Under the pieces are notes generated by a model. The model ran no database searches, was not told where the DNA came from, and worked only from the letters and a program-made list of their open reading frames with translations. The translations under genes were made by a program, and so were the position numbers. Positions 42,472-49,851 of a DNA stretch of 64,000 bases are shown here, piece after piece (within the stretch, counting starts at the first letter, position 1; the number at the start of each line of letters is the position of its first letter). The stretch is from Iamia majanohamensis (GTDB taxonomy: Bacteria; Actinomycetota; Acidimicrobiia; Acidimicrobiales; Iamiaceae). Location of the stretch: the NCBI RefSeq assembly GCF_028532485.1, contig NZ_CP116942.1, forward strand, positions 930,001 to 994,000, written 5' to 3'.

Positions 42472-43698
42472 ATGACCGTCCGGCGACGACCGCTCCGAGC
42501 CCTGGTCGGGTCGAACCCGGAGCTCGGGCGTCTCCTTGCGGCCCACGCCGTCTCCCGTGCCGGCGACGCCTTCAACACCGTGGCCCTGGTCGTCCTGGTG
42601 TTCGAGCTCACCGGGTCGGGGACCGGCGTCGCCGGCACCGTCGCCTTCGAGGTCCTCCCGGTGCTGGCCCTCGGACCGATCGCGGGGATGGTCGTCGATC
42701 GCCGGCCGAGGCGGTCGGTGATGATCGCGGCCGACCTGGCCCGTGCTCTGCTCGTCGCCTCCCTGGCCGTGGTCGGCGGTTCGGTGCTACTCGCCTTCGC
42801 GGTGGCCTTCGGTGTGTCGGCCGCCACCGTGGCCTTCAACCCGGCCGCGTCGTCGTTGCTCCCCGAGGTGGTCGACCGCGAGGACCTGGTGGACGCCAAC
42901 GCCCTGCTCTGGACCGTCGCCGTCGTGGCCCAGATCGTCCTCGCCCCCGCAGCGGGCGGGCTCATCAGCCTGTTCGGCGTGCATGTCGCCTTCGCCGTCA
43001 ACGCCGCCTCCTACCTCATCTCCGCCCTCATCCTCACCGGTCTGCGCGCCGGGCGGTCCCCGTCCGAGACCGCCCTTCGGGGCTGGGGCTCGGTCATGGC
43101 CGGCGTCGCCGCGGTCAGAGGGGTGCCCCTCCTGCGACGGCTCGCCATCGTCCAGGGGCTGGCATCGCTGTCGGCCGGCGCCACCAGCGGGCTGCTGGTG
43201 GTGTTCGCCGCTGATGCCCTCGATGTCGGACCTGGAGGGTTCGGCCTGCTGCTGGCCGCCATCGGCGTGGGGGCCGCCCTCGGGCCGATGCTGTTCCGCT
43301 CCCGCATCGCCCCCGGAGACCGACGCTGGCTGTTCGGCCCCTTCGCCACCCGCGGCGGTGTCGACCTCCTGCTCGGTGTCACCTCCAACCCGGCCGTCGC
43401 TGGGGCCGCCCTCGGTCTCTACGGCGCCTCCACCTCCACGGGGATGGTCGCCTACCAATCCACCCTGCAGAGCGCCGTGCCGGCCGAGACCCGAGGCCGC
43501 GCCTTCGCCCTCTACGACGTGGTGTGGAACGCAGCCCGGCTGGTGTCCCTCGGCATCGGAGGGATCCTGGCCGACGCCCTCGGCATCCGCGCCGTGTACA
43601 TCCTCGGCGGTGTCTTGCTCCTGGCGGCCGCCGCCGTGGGGCTGACCACGCCCATCAGCGCGCCGGATGACCACACCAGTTCGGATGGACCTCCCTGA
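42472..43698 (+). CDS. MFS transporter
   Basis: A 408-aa, 12-helix major facilitator. It resembles the drug/macrolide-efflux-like DHA3 group: AHAVSRAGDAFNTVALVVLV at the start and GPIAGMVVDRRPRRSVM between helices 2 and 3. It lies 42 nt downstream of copA on the same strand and may be in the CsoR-controlled transcript. Substrate unknown. Confidence 0.88.
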   Translation: MTVRRRPLRALVGSNPELGRLLAAHAVSRAGDAFNTVALVVLVFELTGSGTGVAGTVAFEVLPVLALGPIAGMVVDRRPRRSVMIAADLARALLVASLAVVGGSVLLAFAVAFGVSAATVAFNPAASSLLPEVVDREDLVDANALLWTVAVVAQIVLAPAAGGLISLFGVHVAFAVNAASYLISALILTGLRAGRSPSETALRGWGSVMAGVAAVRGVPLLRRLAIVQGLASLSAGATSGLLVVFAADALDVGPGGFGLLLAAIGVGAALGPMLFRSRIAPGDRRWLFGPFATRGGVDLLLGVTSNPAVAGAALGLYGASTSTGMVAYQSTLQSAVPAETRGRAFALYDVVWNAARLVSLGIGGILADALGIRAVYILGGVLLLAAAAVGLTTPISAPDDHTSSDGPP

Positions 43699-43813
43699 GG
43701 CTGGTCGTGCCTGCGGCTTCCTGTGGGGGGATGCCCGGACGCACAGCAGGCGCGGCGCATCGTGGCTCCTGCCCTCCGCACTCGGCTCTCACCGCGCCCT
43801 GGGCTTGCGCCGC

Positions 43814-43913
43814 TCAGGTGGGAACCACGTTCACCAGCCGATCAGCCTGAAGCTGCTGGTTGACCTCGAGCACCACCAACCCGACCACCGTCGCGGTCAA
43901 CCAGACCCGACGA
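43814..43913 (-). pseudogene. 3' remnant of a DUF2752 gene cut by the IS element
   Basis: The last 32 codons of a DUF2752 protein read RRVWLTATVVGLVVLEV then NQQLQADRLVNVVPT-stop. They align residue by residue with the end of the intact gene at 62022-62471 (RRVWVGALVIGFALLEI, NQQIQADRLINVIPT). The 5' part is missing exactly at the left terminal repeat of the IS element. Confidence 0.85.
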
Positions 43914-43940
43914 TGGAGTTCCCCCGTTCTTCCGGACACC
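43914..43940 (+). repeat. left terminal inverted repeat of the IS
   Basis: TGGAGTTCCCCC then GTTCTTCCGGAC. The first 12 bases are identical to the right end read in reverse; the rest matches with single-base gaps. Confidence 0.85.
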
Positions 43941-43977
43941 TACCGTTCGCGGCTGAGGCCGCGGGAAGGAGACCGTC

Positions 43978-44259
43978 ATGCCGCCTCCGCATCCGCCGGA
44001 GTTCCGTCGTGCTGTCGCGTTGGCCCGCGAGGTGGAGGACGATGGCACCCGCAAGCACCCCGTGGCGCAGCTGGCCAGGGATCTGAAGATCTCCGAGTCG
44101 TGTCTACGGAACTGGATGGCTGCCGAGGAGGTCGAGACCGGCGAACGGCCCGGGTTGACCAAGGCGGAGCGTGAAGAGCTGGTCCGGTTGCGCCGGGAGA
44201 ACCGGGTGCTCAAGGCGGAGCGTGATCTGCTCTCTCGAGCCGCGGCCTTCTTCGTCTAG
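43978..44259 (+). CDS. IS3-family transposase OrfA
   Basis: A 93-aa helix-turn-helix plus leucine-zipper protein: PEFRRAVALARE, ISESCLRNWM and VRLRRENRVLKAERDLLSRAAAFF. It ends FFV-stop. The usual continuation (FFA-K/R-ENVLP) follows directly in frame after the stop, so GTC TAG seems to replace a sense codon, and orfA is a few residues short. Confidence 0.9.
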   Translation: MPPPHPPEFRRAVALAREVEDDGTRKHPVAQLARDLKISESCLRNWMAAEEVETGERPGLTKAEREELVRLRRENRVLKAERDLLSRAAAFFV

Positions 44260-44282
44260 GAGAACGTCCTGCCGCCCCGGCA

Positions 44283-45170
44283 GTGACCTTCGCGTTCATC
44301 GCCGCGGAGAAGGCCAAAGACCCGAAGATGAGCATCGCCTGGGCGTGTCGGGCCCTCGGAGTGTCGACCAGCGGCTTCTACGACTGGCGCCAAGCCCAGG
44401 CCCAGCCATGCGCCCGGGTCCGTGTGGATGCGGAGCTGACCGAGACGATCATCGAGATCCACCGCCAGAGCCGCGGGACCTACGGGTCACCTCGGGTGCA
44501 CGCCGAGCTCCGTCTCGGCCTCGGGATCAGGGTCGGGCGCAAGCGGGTCGAGCGCCTGATGCGCACCGCCGGGATCGCCGGCGTGACCCGCCGGCGCCGC
44601 AAGACCCGTCGTGCCGCCGACGCGGTGCCCTCGGATGATCTGGTGGCCCGCCGGTTCCGCCCCAAGGGCCCCAACGAGCTGTGGGTGGCCGACATCACCG
44701 AGCACCCCACCGCCGAGGGCAAGGTCTACTGCGCAGTGGTCATCGATGCCTGGAACCGCCAAGTCGTCGGCCACTCCATCGCCGATCATCTCCGGGCCGA
44801 GCTGGTCGTCGACGCCCTCGACGCCGCCTGCTGGCGACAGCGACCGAATGCCGGTCAGACGATCCACCACAGCGATCACGGCTGCCAGTACACGTCGTGG
44901 GCCTTCGGCCAACGCCTCCGCTCAGCAGGCCTCCTCGGCTCCATGGGCGCCGTCGGCGACGCCCTCGACTACGCCGTGGCCGAGAGCTTCTTCGCCACCT
45001 TGCAGACCGAGCTGCTCGACCGGCACCGCTGGAGCTCTCGAACCCAGCTCGCACAAGCGATCTTCGAGTGGATCGAAGTCTTCTACAACCAACGGCGCCG
45101 GCACTCCACCCTCGAGATGCACCCGCCGGTCACCTACGCCGCAGCAGCCCACACCGGCTCTGCGGCATGA
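44283..45170 (+). CDS. IS3-family transposase OrfB (DDE)
   Basis: A 295-aa integrase-type transposase. It has the HTH_21 region (YGSPRVHAELR) and an rve core with catalytic residues in LWVADITEH (D), HHSDHGCQYTS (D) and VAESFFATLQTE (E). It starts at GTG 44283, in the -1 frame relative to orfA, as expected for an IS3 element that makes OrfAB by frameshifting. It appears intact. Confidence 0.93.
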   Translation: MTFAFIAAEKAKDPKMSIAWACRALGVSTSGFYDWRQAQAQPCARVRVDAELTETIIEIHRQSRGTYGSPRVHAELRLGLGIRVGRKRVERLMRTAGIAGVTRRRRKTRRAADAVPSDDLVARRFRPKGPNELWVADITEHPTAEGKVYCAVVIDAWNRQVVGHSIADHLRAELVVDALDAACWRQRPNAGQTIHHSDHGCQYTSWAFGQRLRSAGLLGSMGAVGDALDYAVAESFFATLQTELLDRHRWSSRTQLAQAIFEWIEVFYNQRRRHSTLEMHPPVTYAAAAHTGSAA

Positions 45171-45190
45171 TCCCGATCACCACACCCACC

Positions 45191-45217
45191 CCGTCCGGGA
45201 AGGCGGGGGGAACTCCA
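45191..45217 (-). repeat. right terminal inverted repeat of the IS
   Basis: Read on the minus strand it begins TGGAGTTCCCCCC then GCCTTCCCGGAC, pairing with the left end at 43914. Confidence 0.85.
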
Positions 45218-45862
45218 CCTGCGGCGACAGCCAACGACCTCGTCAACGGCTTCTGGACGGCCAACACCGCCATCCTCGACCGGGCCCTCGCCGAGCCCAG
45301 CCTCCACTCCATGGGCAGCACCCTCGTCGCCATCGAGATGCTGACCTCCGAGAACACCATCGCCGTCGTCTCCGTCGGCGACAGTCGGGCCTACCGGCTC
45401 CGCGACGGTGACCTGTGGCGCATCACCACCGACCACACCTGGGAGGCCGCTCTCCTCAGCGCCGGGATCGAACCGGCCATCGGCCGACGCAGTCGCCACA
45501 TCCTCACCCGCTGCCTCGGCTCGACCGCCGCCATCGACGTGGACGCCTGGATCCTCGACCTACGACCCGGCGACCGCTTCCTCCTCTGCAGCGACGGGAT
45601 CCACGGGGTCCTCGACGACACCACCATCGGAACCCTGCTCGCCGGACCCGACGACGGACGCACCGCACAGCGCGTTGTCGACACCGCCATCGACGCCCAC
45701 TCGACCGACGACGTCACCGCCCTCGTTGCCGATGTCGTCCGTGCCCGAGAGTTGGCCACCCGACTCCGCCGCATCGACTCGGCCCGTCGCCACCCAAGCC
45801 GACGCGCCGCTCGAATCTCCAGAGACCCCGGAGTGCCGGCGCCGCGCCCGATCGCTAGCTGA
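45218..45862 (+). pseudogene. PP2C-family phosphatase truncated 5' by the IS
   Basis: C-terminal about 210 residues of a PP2C Ser/Thr phosphatase: MGSTLVAIEM, VSVGDSRAYRLRDG, LLCSDGIHGVLDD and STDDVTALV are all recognisable. The N-terminal third, which should hold the first metal-binding aspartates (DGMGGH motif), is absent, and the frame runs straight into the IS. No matching N-terminus occurs left of the IS. Probably inactive. Confidence 0.85.
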
Positions 45863-45874
45863 AGGTAAGGGGCG

Positions 45875-46266
45875 TCAGCCGGCGTCGGGGTCTTGGACTT
45901 GGTCTTGGTCTTGGTCTTGGTCAGCCACGGTACCGATGAGGTGGATTTGCTCGTCGAGCTGGACGTCGACCTGGCGGCCGTCGTCGAGGGTGCGACCTGG
46001 GCCCGGTCGGGGAGGGACGACCTGTGCTACGGCGGCGGTGGCGCGGGCCGGGCCGTCGTCGCCCGGTCCGGCGCGGAGGCGAGGAACAGGTCGGGGACGG
46101 CGATGGGCACGGCCTGGGTGTAGGTGTCGAAGCCCATCACGGCGTCGGACCACGCAGCTCGTCCGGGTACCTCTGCGACCGACGTCGCGCACCACTCCTG
46201 GTTGCCATGCTCCATCCTCGTTTCCAAGGTCAGGAGCACCCGCGGATCCCAGTCCGAATCACACAC
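45875..46266 (-). pseudogene. unrecognised gene split by a frameshift
   Basis: Frame one runs from GTG 46266 (MCDSDWDPRVLLTLETR...DAVMGFDTYTQAVP...) and stops at 46027. From about 46060 the coding-like pattern continues in another frame (AQVVPPRPGPGRTLDDGR, VDVQLDEQIHLIGTVADQ) and ends in DQDQDQDQVQDPDAG at 45875. The junction lies in a GC-rich stretch. No family recognised. It lies between the PP2C remnant and the second copA. Confidence 0.45.
45893..45922. repeat. TTGGTC hexanucleotide tandem repeat
   Basis: Five in-register units: one TTGGAC followed by four TTGGTC. On the minus strand they encode alternating Asp-Gln at the end of the split gene. Confidence 0.85.
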
Positions 46267-46306
46267 GGCGTAGCAGTCCCGGCATGGTTGGTAGCTGCGT
46301 TGAAGC

Positions 46307-48643
46307 TCAGGGCGCGATGGTTGTCTGTGGCGTCACCGTCGCGAGGCGCCCGACGGTTGGCTTTTCCCCGGTCACCTCGGGGTTGCTCAGGGGCGCAAAG
46401 CGTCGGAGCCGCAGGCTGTTGGTGATGACGAACACTGAGGAGAACGCCATGGCGGCGCCTGCGAGCATCGGGTTGAGGAACCCGGCCGCGGCCAAGGGGA
46501 GGGCGGCCACGTTGTAGGCGAAGGCCCAGAACAGGTTGCCCTTGATGGTGGCGAGGGTCCGACGGGCGAGGCGGATGGCGTCGGGCGCGGCCCGCAGGTC
46601 CCCCCGGACGAGCGTGAGGTCGCTGGCCTCGATGGCGGCGTCGGTGCCGGTGCCCATGGCCAGCCCGAGGTCGGCCTGAGCGAGGGCCGCGGCGTCGTTC
46701 ACCCCGTCGCCGACCATGGCCACCACCCGGCCCTCGTCCTGGAGGCGTCGCACGGCGTCGACCTTCTCGGCCGGCAGGACCTCCGCGACCATCTCGTCGA
46801 TGCCGACCTGGCCTGCCACTGCCCGGGCTGCGGGCTCGTTGTCCCCGGTGAGGAGGATGGGCGACAGGCCGAGGTCGCGGAGCTGGGCGATCGCCTGCGC
46901 CGAGGTCGGCTTCACCGTGTCGGCCACGACGAGAACGGCGCAGGCCTCGCCGTCCCACCCTGCGGCCACCGCAGTCTGGCCCTGGGCCTCGGCCGCTATC
47001 CGGGCGGCATCGAGGATGGGATCGAGGGGCATGCCCTGATCGGCGAGGAGGGCGGGCCGGCCGGCCACCACGACGTGGCCCTCCACGATGCCCTTGACCC
47101 CGAGGCCCTCCCGGTTGCCGAACGACTCGACCTCGCCCAGGTCGCCGAGCGCATCGGTCGCGGCGGCGGCGATCGCCCGGGCGATCGGGTGCTCGGAAGC
47201 GTTCTCGACGGTGCCCACGAGACGCAGCACGTCCTGCTCGTCGGTGCCCGGCGCGGTGTGGACCTCGGTCAAGGCCATCCTTCCGGTGGTCACGGTACCG
47301 GTCTTGTCGAGCACGACGGTGTCGACTCGACGGGTCGACTCGAGGACCTCGGGGCCCTTGATGAGGATGCCCAGCTGCGCTCCCCGGCCGGTGCCGACCA
47401 TCAGGGCGACCGGGGTGGCCAGGCCGAGGGCGCAGGGGCAGGCGATGATGAGCACGGCCACGGACGCAGTGAAAGCGGCGGTGGCTCCGTCGCCGGTGCC
47501 GAGCCAGAACCCCAGGGTGGCCACGGCCAGCACGATCACCAACGGGACGAACACGGCCGACACCCGGTCGGCGAGGCGCTGCACCGCGGCCTTGCCGGTC
47601 TGGGCCTCGGTCACCAGGCGGGCGATCTGGGCCAGCTGGGTGTCGGATCCGACGCGCGTGGCCCGCACGACAAGCCGGCCGCCGGCGTTGACGGTGGCGC
47701 CGGTGACCGACTGGCCCGGACCGACCTCGGTGGGCACGCTCTCACCGGTCAGGAGGGAGGCGTCGACCGCGGAGGTCCCCTCCTCCACCACCCCGTCGGT
47801 GGCGATCTTCTCGCCGGGACGGACGACGAACCGGTCGTCGACCGTGAGGTCCTCGACCGCGATGCGCTCCTCCCGCCCGTCCCGGAGCACGACGACCTCC
47901 TTGGCTCCGAGGTCGAGCAGGGTTCGCAGGGCGGCACCGGTGCGGCGCTTGGCCTTGGCCTCGAAGTAGCGCCCGGCGAGGATGAAGGTGGTGACCGCGG
48001 CGGCGACCTCCAGGTAGATCTCATCAGCACCGGATCCCTGGGCGATCGTCAGCTGGAAGTCCATCTGCATGCCGGGCATGCCGGCGTCGCCGATGAACAG
48101 GCTGTAGAGCGACCAGCCGAAGGCGGCCAGGGTCCCCATCGAGATGAGGGTGTCCATGGTTGCCGTCCCGTGGCGGAGGTTGGTCCACGCAGCCCGGTGG
48201 AACGGCAGTGCCCCCCAGACGACGACCGGTGCGGCCAGGGTGAGCGAGAGCCACTGCCAGCTCTCGAACTGGAGCGCCGGGACCATGGCCATGGCGACCA
48301 CTGGGATGGTGAGCGCAGCGGATGTCAGGAGCCGGGTGCGAAGGGCATCGGTCGCATCGTCGGATCCTTCCTCGCGCCGGTCTCGGGGGGTCCCGGCCGG
48401 AGGCTCCGGCAGGCGAGCGTGGTAGCCGGCCGCCTCGACCTCGGCGACCAGCGCGCCAGGGGTGACGTCGTCTCCGAACGCCACTGCGGCCTTCTCGGTG
48501 GCGTAGTTCACCGTGGCGACGACCCCCCCGACCTTGTTCAGGCGCTTCTCGATGCGCATGGCGCACGAGGCGCAGGTCATCCCCTGGATGTCGAGCTCGA
48601 CGTGGTTGGCGCCGCCGCTGGCGGCGTGTGCGGTGGCGGTCAC
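46307..48643 (-). CDS. copA: Cu(I)-exporting P1B-1 ATPase, copy 2
   Basis: A 778-aa copper pump distinct from copy 1. It has an N-terminal heavy-metal-associated domain (GMTCASCAMRIEKRL) and CPC site [13 protein letters not shown] long helix A-B loop is rich in Met (DAGMPGMQMDFQ). TGESVP, DKTGTVTTG, SEHPIARAI, GDGVNDAAAL, AYNVAALP and MAFSSVFVITNSLRL follow. GTG at 48643 has GAGGAAGG 6 nt upstream and overlaps the stop of a 57-aa gene. It is third in a CopZ-peptide-CopA operon. Confidence 0.95.
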   Translation of the reverse strand: MTATAHAASGGANHVELDIQGMTCASCAMRIEKRLNKVGGVVATVNYATEKAAVAFGDDVTPGALVAEVEAAGYHARLPEPPAGTPRDRREEGSDDATDALRTRLLTSAALTIPVVAMAMVPALQFESWQWLSLTLAAPVVVWGALPFHRAAWTNLRHGTATMDTLISMGTLAAFGWSLYSLFIGDAGMPGMQMDFQLTIAQGSGADEIYLEVAAAVTTFILAGRYFEAKAKRRTGAALRTLLDLGAKEVVVLRDGREERIAVEDLTVDDRFVVRPGEKIATDGVVEEGTSAVDASLLTGESVPTEVGPGQSVTGATVNAGGRLVVRATRVGSDTQLAQIARLVTEAQTGKAAVQRLADRVSAVFVPLVIVLAVATLGFWLGTGDGATAAFTASVAVLIIACPCALGLATPVALMVGTGRGAQLGILIKGPEVLESTRRVDTVVLDKTGTVTTGRMALTEVHTAPGTDEQDVLRLVGTVENASEHPIARAIAAAATDALGDLGEVESFGNREGLGVKGIVEGHVVVAGRPALLADQGMPLDPILDAARIAAEAQGQTAVAAGWDGEACAVLVVADTVKPTSAQAIAQLRDLGLSPILLTGDNEPAARAVAGQVGIDEMVAEVLPAEKVDAVRRLQDEGRVVAMVGDGVNDAAALAQADLGLAMGTGTDAAIEASDLTLVRGDLRAAPDAIRLARRTLATIKGNLFWAFAYNVAALPLAAAGFLNPMLAGAAMAFSSVFVITNSLRLRRFAPLSNPEVTGEKPTVGRLATVTPQTTIAP

Positions 48644-48813
48644 GCTGCGCCTTCCTCGGTGTGAGGTCGTGACCCATGGACCTCGGTCGGCGACCGACCG
48701 GGTTCGGGCCGACCCTCGGCCGTGTCGCCCAGGCCCCGGCCCAGGCCGAACGAGCCGGCGAACGCGACGAGGAGGACTGCGACGTACGCGGTGATCTTGG
48801 TGAGCGTCCTCAT
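48640..48813 (-). CDS. 57-aa membrane-anchored peptide between copZ and copA
   Basis: Begins MRTLTKITAYVAVLLVAFAG, one helix or signal anchor, then a polar tail with two His (EVHGSRPHTEEGAA). Its ATG overlaps the copZ stop (ATGA, 48810-48813) and its stop overlaps the copA GTG (GTGA, 48640-48643), so it is tightly coupled on both sides and almost certainly translated. It is too short to be caught by usual gene-length cut-offs. Function unknown; an extracytoplasmic tail near the Cu pump exit is a guess. Confidence 0.75.
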   Translation of the reverse strand: MRTLTKITAYVAVLLVAFAGSFGLGRGLGDTAEGRPEPGRSPTEVHGSRPHTEEGAA

Positions 48814-49019
48814 GGCGCCACCTCGTAGCCGGCTTCGTCCACCGCGGCGGCCACGGCCGCGGGGTCCAGCGGTCCATCGCTGGTGATGGTCACCGCCCCG
48901 GTGGCGAGGTCGGCCTCGACGCCGTGCACCCCTTGGACCTGGCCCAGCTCGGACTCGACCGCCCCGACGCAGTGCCCGCAGGTCATGCCGGTGACGGTGA
49001 TGGTGGTCGACGTCGTCAT
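48810..49019 (-). CDS. copZ: CopZ-type copper chaperone
   Basis: A 69-aa heavy-metal-associated domain: TGMTCGHCVGAVESEL (MxCxxC) and ending VDEAGYEVAP. It carries Cu(I) to CopA in the cytoplasm. First gene of the minus-strand operon, divergent from csoR copy 2 with two CsoR operators between them. Confidence 0.94.
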   Translation of the reverse strand: MTTSTTITVTGMTCGHCVGAVESELGQVQGVHGVEADLATGAVTITSDGPLDPAAVAAAVDEAGYEVAP

Positions 49020-49050
49020 AGGTGGACTCCTCGGTTCGGTTGAGCGGTCG

Positions 49051-49067
49051 ATACCCCAGGCGGGTAT
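49051..49067. promoter_or_regulatory. CsoR operator 2a
   Basis: ATACCC-CAGGC-GGGTAT, perfect 6-bp arms, 32 nt upstream of copZ. Confidence 0.75.
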
Positions 49068-49074
49068 GGACACC

Positions 49075-49091
49075 ATACCCCTAGGGGGTAT
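49075..49091. promoter_or_regulatory. CsoR operator 2b with csoR promoter
   Basis: ATACCCC-TAG-GGGGTAT, a 17-bp perfect dyad. TATAGA (49089-49094) overlaps its end as a -10, with TGGACA (49067-49072) 16 bp upstream as a -35 for the plus-strand csoR. Centre is 24 bp from operator 2a. Confidence 0.8.
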
Positions 49092-49130
49092 AGAGTGCAA
49101 CCCGTTCCCACCGACGACGGAGGATGCGCC

Positions 49131-49415
49131 ATGGCCGAACGGGGCTACACCGCCACCAAGGACCAGCTCCAGACCCGACTGGCCCGCATCGAGGGCCAGG
49201 TGCGCGGCGTGAGCCGGATGGTCGAGGAGGACCGCTACTGCATCGACGTCCTCACCCAGATCAGCGCCATACGGGTCGCCCTCGACAAGGTGGCCTTGGG
49301 ACTCCTCGACGACCACGCGCGACACTGCCTCATCGGAGGTGAGGGCGGGCCCACCGATCCCGACAATCAGGTGCAGGAGCTGATGGGTGCCGTCGGGCGC
49401 ATGATCGGTCGGTGA
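49131..49415 (+). CDS. csoR: CsoR copper-sensing repressor, copy 2
   Basis: A 94-aa CsoR-family protein with the C-H-C ligand set: Cys in DRYCIDV and DDHARHC. ATG at 49131 follows GGAGG at 7 nt. It presumably represses both itself and the divergent copZ-peptide-copA operon. It lies 79 nt upstream of nuoA on the same strand. Confidence 0.92.
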   Translation: MAERGYTATKDQLQTRLARIEGQVRGVSRMVEEDRYCIDVLTQISAIRVALDKVALGLLDDHARHCLIGGEGGPTDPDNQVQELMGAVGRMIGR

Positions 49416-49449
49416 GGCACCGAACGTCGATGTCGGGTTTCCGGTGCCT
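49415..49449 (+). terminator. weak stem-loop between csoR and nuoA
   Basis: AGGCACCG pairs with CGGTGCCT (8 bp) around a 19-nt loop, starting at the csoR stop codon. No U-tract. It may or may not stop read-through into the nuo operon. Confidence 0.35.
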
Positions 49450-49494
49450 CCGTCGCACACGGGCGGCCATTGGCCTGGAGCGGAGGCGGCGACC

Positions 49495-49851
49495 GTGTTG
49501 AGCGCCTTCGGGACCGGGTTGGGTGCGGCCCTGCTGGCCACGGTGGCGGCGCTGATCGTCCTCGGTCGCGCGCATCGATGGGGCACACGTCGCTCGACCG
49601 CCCCCCAGCGGGTGCCCTTCCTGGGCGGGTTCGAGCCCGAGACCCATGCCTGGAGCCGCTACCACCTGCGCTACTACCCGATGACCCTGCTGTTCATCGC
49701 CTTCGAGATGGAGATGATGTTCATGTACCCGTGGGCCGTGGTCTACGTCCAGGAGGGCGTCACCGCCCTGGTGGAGATGGGGATGTTCCTGTCCATCCTG
49801 TCTGTGGGCGTCGTCTACGGGTACCGGGAGGGCGTGTTCCGATGGCAGTGA
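49495..49851 (+). CDS. nuoA: complex I membrane subunit NuoA
   Basis: A 118-aa, three-helix subunit. The core GGFEPETHAWSRYHLRYYPM followed by FEMEMMFMYPWA corresponds to the conserved loop and acidic helix of NuoA. The loop cysteine normally found in ECGF-type motifs is absent (LGGFEPE). GTG at 49495 has GGAGG 8 nt upstream. It overlaps the next gene by 10 nt. First gene of an eight-gene operon. Confidence 0.88.
   Translation: MLSAFGTGLGAALLATVAALIVLGRAHRWGTRRSTAPQRVPFLGGFEPETHAWSRYHLRYYPMTLLFIAFEMEMMFMYPWAVVYVQEGVTALVEMGMFLSILSVGVVYGYREGVFRWQ

Larger units (their letters stand above)
43914..45217 (+). mobile_element. IS3-family insertion sequence, 1304 bp
   Basis: Two transposase frames (orfA, orfB with DDE) lie between imperfect terminal inverted repeats that begin TGGAGTTCCCCC at both ends. 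Flanking bases (CGA left, CCT right) do not form a target duplication, and two different genes are truncated at the two ends, so this is a rearranged junction rather than a simple insertion. Confidence 0.9.

Noticed and set aside
43911-45220. Target-site duplication for the IS3 element
   Set aside because: Flanks CGA and CCT (and 4-5-base versions) do not match; a rearranged junction fits better.
45893-45922. TTGGTC tandem units as a possible CRISPR or origin iteron
   Set aside because: Units are 6 nt, contiguous and coding on the minus strand; no spacers, no AT-rich region, no replication gene nearby.
49415-49494. Firm terminator separating csoR copy 2 from the nuo operon
   Set aside because: The 8-bp stem with a 19-nt loop lacks a U-tract and is too weak to conclude; kept only as a low-confidence feature.
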